From an uncultured Clostridia bacterium (lineage in GTDB: Bacteria > Bacillota > Clostridia > HGM11514), in contig CAKSSZ010000080.1 in assembly GCA_934489915.1 (NCBI GenBank), positions 1 to 6,876 of the forward strand: 6,876 nucleotides of DNA. The letters run 5' to 3'. Below are positions 5,592 to 6,876 of the stretch, piece by piece. Each line of letters begins with the position of its first letter. Positions within the stretch are counted from its first letter, which is position 1. The notes beneath the pieces were generated by a model. The model did not search any database. It worked only from the letters and a program-made list of their open reading frames with translations, and was not told the origin of the DNA. A program made the translations under genes and the position numbers.

Positions 5592-6736
5592 CCCCGCACC
5601 CTCCTATAGGGCGGTTTGGGGCCAAAGTATTGGTAACAGTCGCATTTCAGCATCCCGTTATAGATCTTTCGCTTTTTGTCCGCCTTTTTCCCGTAAAATT
5701 GTTCAAACTCCTCGTCTGAGGTGAGGGCATATACCGACCAGGTGGGGCATTCTCCGAACTGCCGCCCCATCAAACGGTACAGTCTTCGAGCCGATTTCAC
5801 ATCTCCCAGCCGTTCTCCGTAGGGCGGATTACATACAACCACACCGTACTCCTCCGGCTGATAAAACGCCGCCACATCCCGCTCTGAAACGGAGATCATA
5901 TGCTCCACTCCTGCCCGCCGGGCGTTTTCTAAGGATAACGCCACACAGTCCGGATCAATATCATATCCAAAAATCATAGGAGCGGCCTCCCGCAAATAAA
6001 GATCCTCCGCCTCCTCCCGAGCCTGATTCCACAAATGGCGATCCAGCTGAGAAAATTTTTCTCCGGCGAACGGACGATGCAACCCGGGCGCACGGCGGGA
6101 AGCAATCATTGCCGCTTCAATGGGAAAGGTACCGGAGCCGCAAAAGGGATCTGCAAAGGGACGGTTTTCATGCCAAACGCTCAGCTCCAGCAATGCCGCC
6201 GCCACTGTTTCCCGCAGGGGTGCCTGATTGGATTTTAACCGATAGCCCCGCTTATGCAGCCCGGCGCCGCTGGTATCTAACATCAGGGTCACCTGATCCC
6301 GCAAAATGGTAAACACCACCTGATACACCGCCCCCTGCTCGTCAAACCAATCCACATCGTAGCTTTGCTTCAACCGTTCCACAATGCTTTTTTTGAGAAT
6401 GGATTGGCAGTCCGAAACGCTGAACAGCTTGGATTTCACAGACGATCCCTTCACCGGGAAGGCAACATGCTTAGTGATCCATTTTTCCCAGGAGAGTGCC
6501 TTGGACTTTTCAAACAGCTCGTCAAAGGTCACCGCCTCAAACTGGCCGATTTGGATCAGTACCCGCTCTCCTGTCCTAAGCCAAAGGTTTGCCCGGCAAA
6601 CGGCAGAGGCATCCCCGGTGAAGGTCACCCGACCGTCCTCTACCCGCACCACCTCATAGCCCAGCGCCTTGATTTCCCGCGCTGTGATGGACTCCACGCC
6701 GAACAAGGTGGGCACCACAATTGTTAATTGTTCCAT
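5588..6736 (-). CDS. THUMP-domain class I SAM-dependent RNA methyltransferase (RlmL/YpsC family)
   Basis: This 382-residue enzyme should transfer a methyl group from SAM to a guanine N2 in 23S rRNA, by analogy with the N-terminal half of E. coli RlmL (m2G2445); the closer relative is B. subtilis YpsC. Residues ~45-155 form the THUMP RNA-binding domain, ending in LMLDTSGAGLHKRGYR. The Rossmann methyltransferase part follows: DPFCGSGTFPIEAA (196-209), GYDIDPD (257-263) and the catalytic NPPYGERLGD (303-312). The C-terminus, KKRKIYNGMLKCDCYQYFGPKPP, is characteristic of Firmicute members. The start at 6736 is supported by AGGAAGGA (6747-6754) with a 10-nt spacer. It lacks the second (RlmK-like) methyltransferase of the E. 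coli fusion, as is normal outside Proteobacteria. Its stop overlaps the kinase start. The exact rRNA position is inferred. Confidence 0.92.
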   Translation of the reverse strand: MEQLTIVVPTLFGVESITAREIKALGYEVVRVEDGRVTFTGDASAVCRANLWLRTGERVLIQIGQFEAVTFDELFEKSKALSWEKWITKHVAFPVKGSSVKSKLFSVSDCQSILKKSIVERLKQSYDVDWFDEQGAVYQVVFTILRDQVTLMLDTSGAGLHKRGYRLKSNQAPLRETVAAALLELSVWHENRPFADPFCGSGTFPIEAAMIASRRAPGLHRPFAGEKFSQLDRHLWNQAREEAEDLYLREAAPMIFGYDIDPDCVALSLENARRAGVEHMISVSERDVAAFYQPEEYGVVVCNPPYGERLGDVKSARRLYRLMGRQFGECPTWSVYALTSDEEFEQFYGKKADKKRKIYNGMLKCDCYQYFGPKPPYRRVRG

Positions 6737-6789
6737 TCGATCTGCATCCTTCCTGTCTTTGCTCTGCCTTGGGCAATCCCCGGCCGCCT

Positions 6790-6876
6790 CTATTGTTTCA
6801 GCTTGGCAAACGCCTCTGCAAAGGCATTATTAAACGGCTCCTGCTCCTTTTGCTGACGTTTTAAATAGGAATGAAC
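6790..6876 (-). CDS. C-terminal end of an unrecognised gene (5' part outside window)
   Basis: On the minus strand one frame is open from the right edge to TAG at 6792-6790. It encodes 28 residues rich in Lys, Gln, Glu and Ala, including LKRQQKEQEPFNNAFAEAF and ending AKLKQ, which looks like a charged helical tail. The other two frames stop within the same stretch. It lies 53 nt upstream of the methyltransferase, in the same direction and with no obvious terminator between them, so it is probably the preceding gene of the same operon. The visible part is too short to name a family. Confidence 0.55.
   Translation of the reverse strand, partial: VHSYLKRQQKEQEPFNNAFAEAFAKLKQ

Noticed and set aside
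6035..6727. Plus-strand open frames opposite the methyltransferase gene
   Set aside because: They are antisense to a protein with complete THUMP and NPPY methyltransferase motifs, with no domain or ribosome binding site support.
1..6876. Mobile elements, CRISPR arrays, tRNA or rRNA genes
   Set aside because: I saw no transposase or integrase frame, no terminal inverted repeats, no regularly spaced repeats and no tRNA- or rRNA-like sequence on reading through the window.

Overview
The window looks like a piece of chromosome from an anaerobic Firmicute, most likely a gut-type Clostridia (Oscillospirales or Lachnospirales grade). The reasons are an oxygen-sensitive glycyl radical enzyme with its radical-SAM activase, G-rich Shine-Dalgarno sites, a U-tract hairpin terminator, a MalT/LuxR-type regulator and a THUMP-domain RNA methyltransferase of the Clostridia/Bacilli (YpsC-like) form. 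This placement is inferred from protein style and composition, not from a database match.

Layout. (1) Positions 1-607, plus strand: the C-terminal third or less of a large LuxR/MalT-like regulator, cut by the window edge. (2) Positions 637-1446, minus strand: an AraC-family regulator with an N-terminal cupin-like sensor, convergent with the LuxR gene. (3) Positions 1447-1620: a compact AT-rich divergent control region. It has a good promoter reading towards the AraC gene, a weak promoter-like sequence reading the other way, and repeated AATGTTTG / CCAAAT-type elements that could be AraC operators. (4) Positions 1621-3798, plus strand: a 725-residue glycyl radical enzyme (GRE) of the pyruvate formate-lyase superfamily. 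(5) Positions 3801-4694, plus strand: its dedicated activase, 2 nt downstream, followed by a strong hairpin terminator at 4701-4744. (6) Positions 4755-6876, minus strand: an unrelated convergent operon comprising the last 28 codons of an unrecognised gene, an RlmL/YpsC-like RNA methyltransferase and a pyridoxal/pyridoxamine kinase. The last two overlap by ATGA.

How the parts work together. The AraC regulator, the divergent promoter region, the GRE and the activase form a self-contained inducible catabolic module. A small molecule would be sensed by the cupin domain and the GRE made and activated by SAM-derived radical chemistry. The GRE has the C-x-E thiyl-radical motif (Gly-Cys-Tyr-Glu-Pro) used by dehydratases, decarboxylases and C-S lyases, not the Cys-Cys pair of true pyruvate formate-lyase. 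Its glycyl loop reads RLCGWN instead of the usual RV(A/S)GY. No transporter, microcompartment shell, aldehyde/alcohol dehydrogenase or extra subunit lies beside it, so the substrate cannot be read from context. This GRE of unknown substrate is the most interesting item here; the kinase/methyltransferase operon is ordinary housekeeping. No gene-free stretch longer than 300 bases exists in the window.
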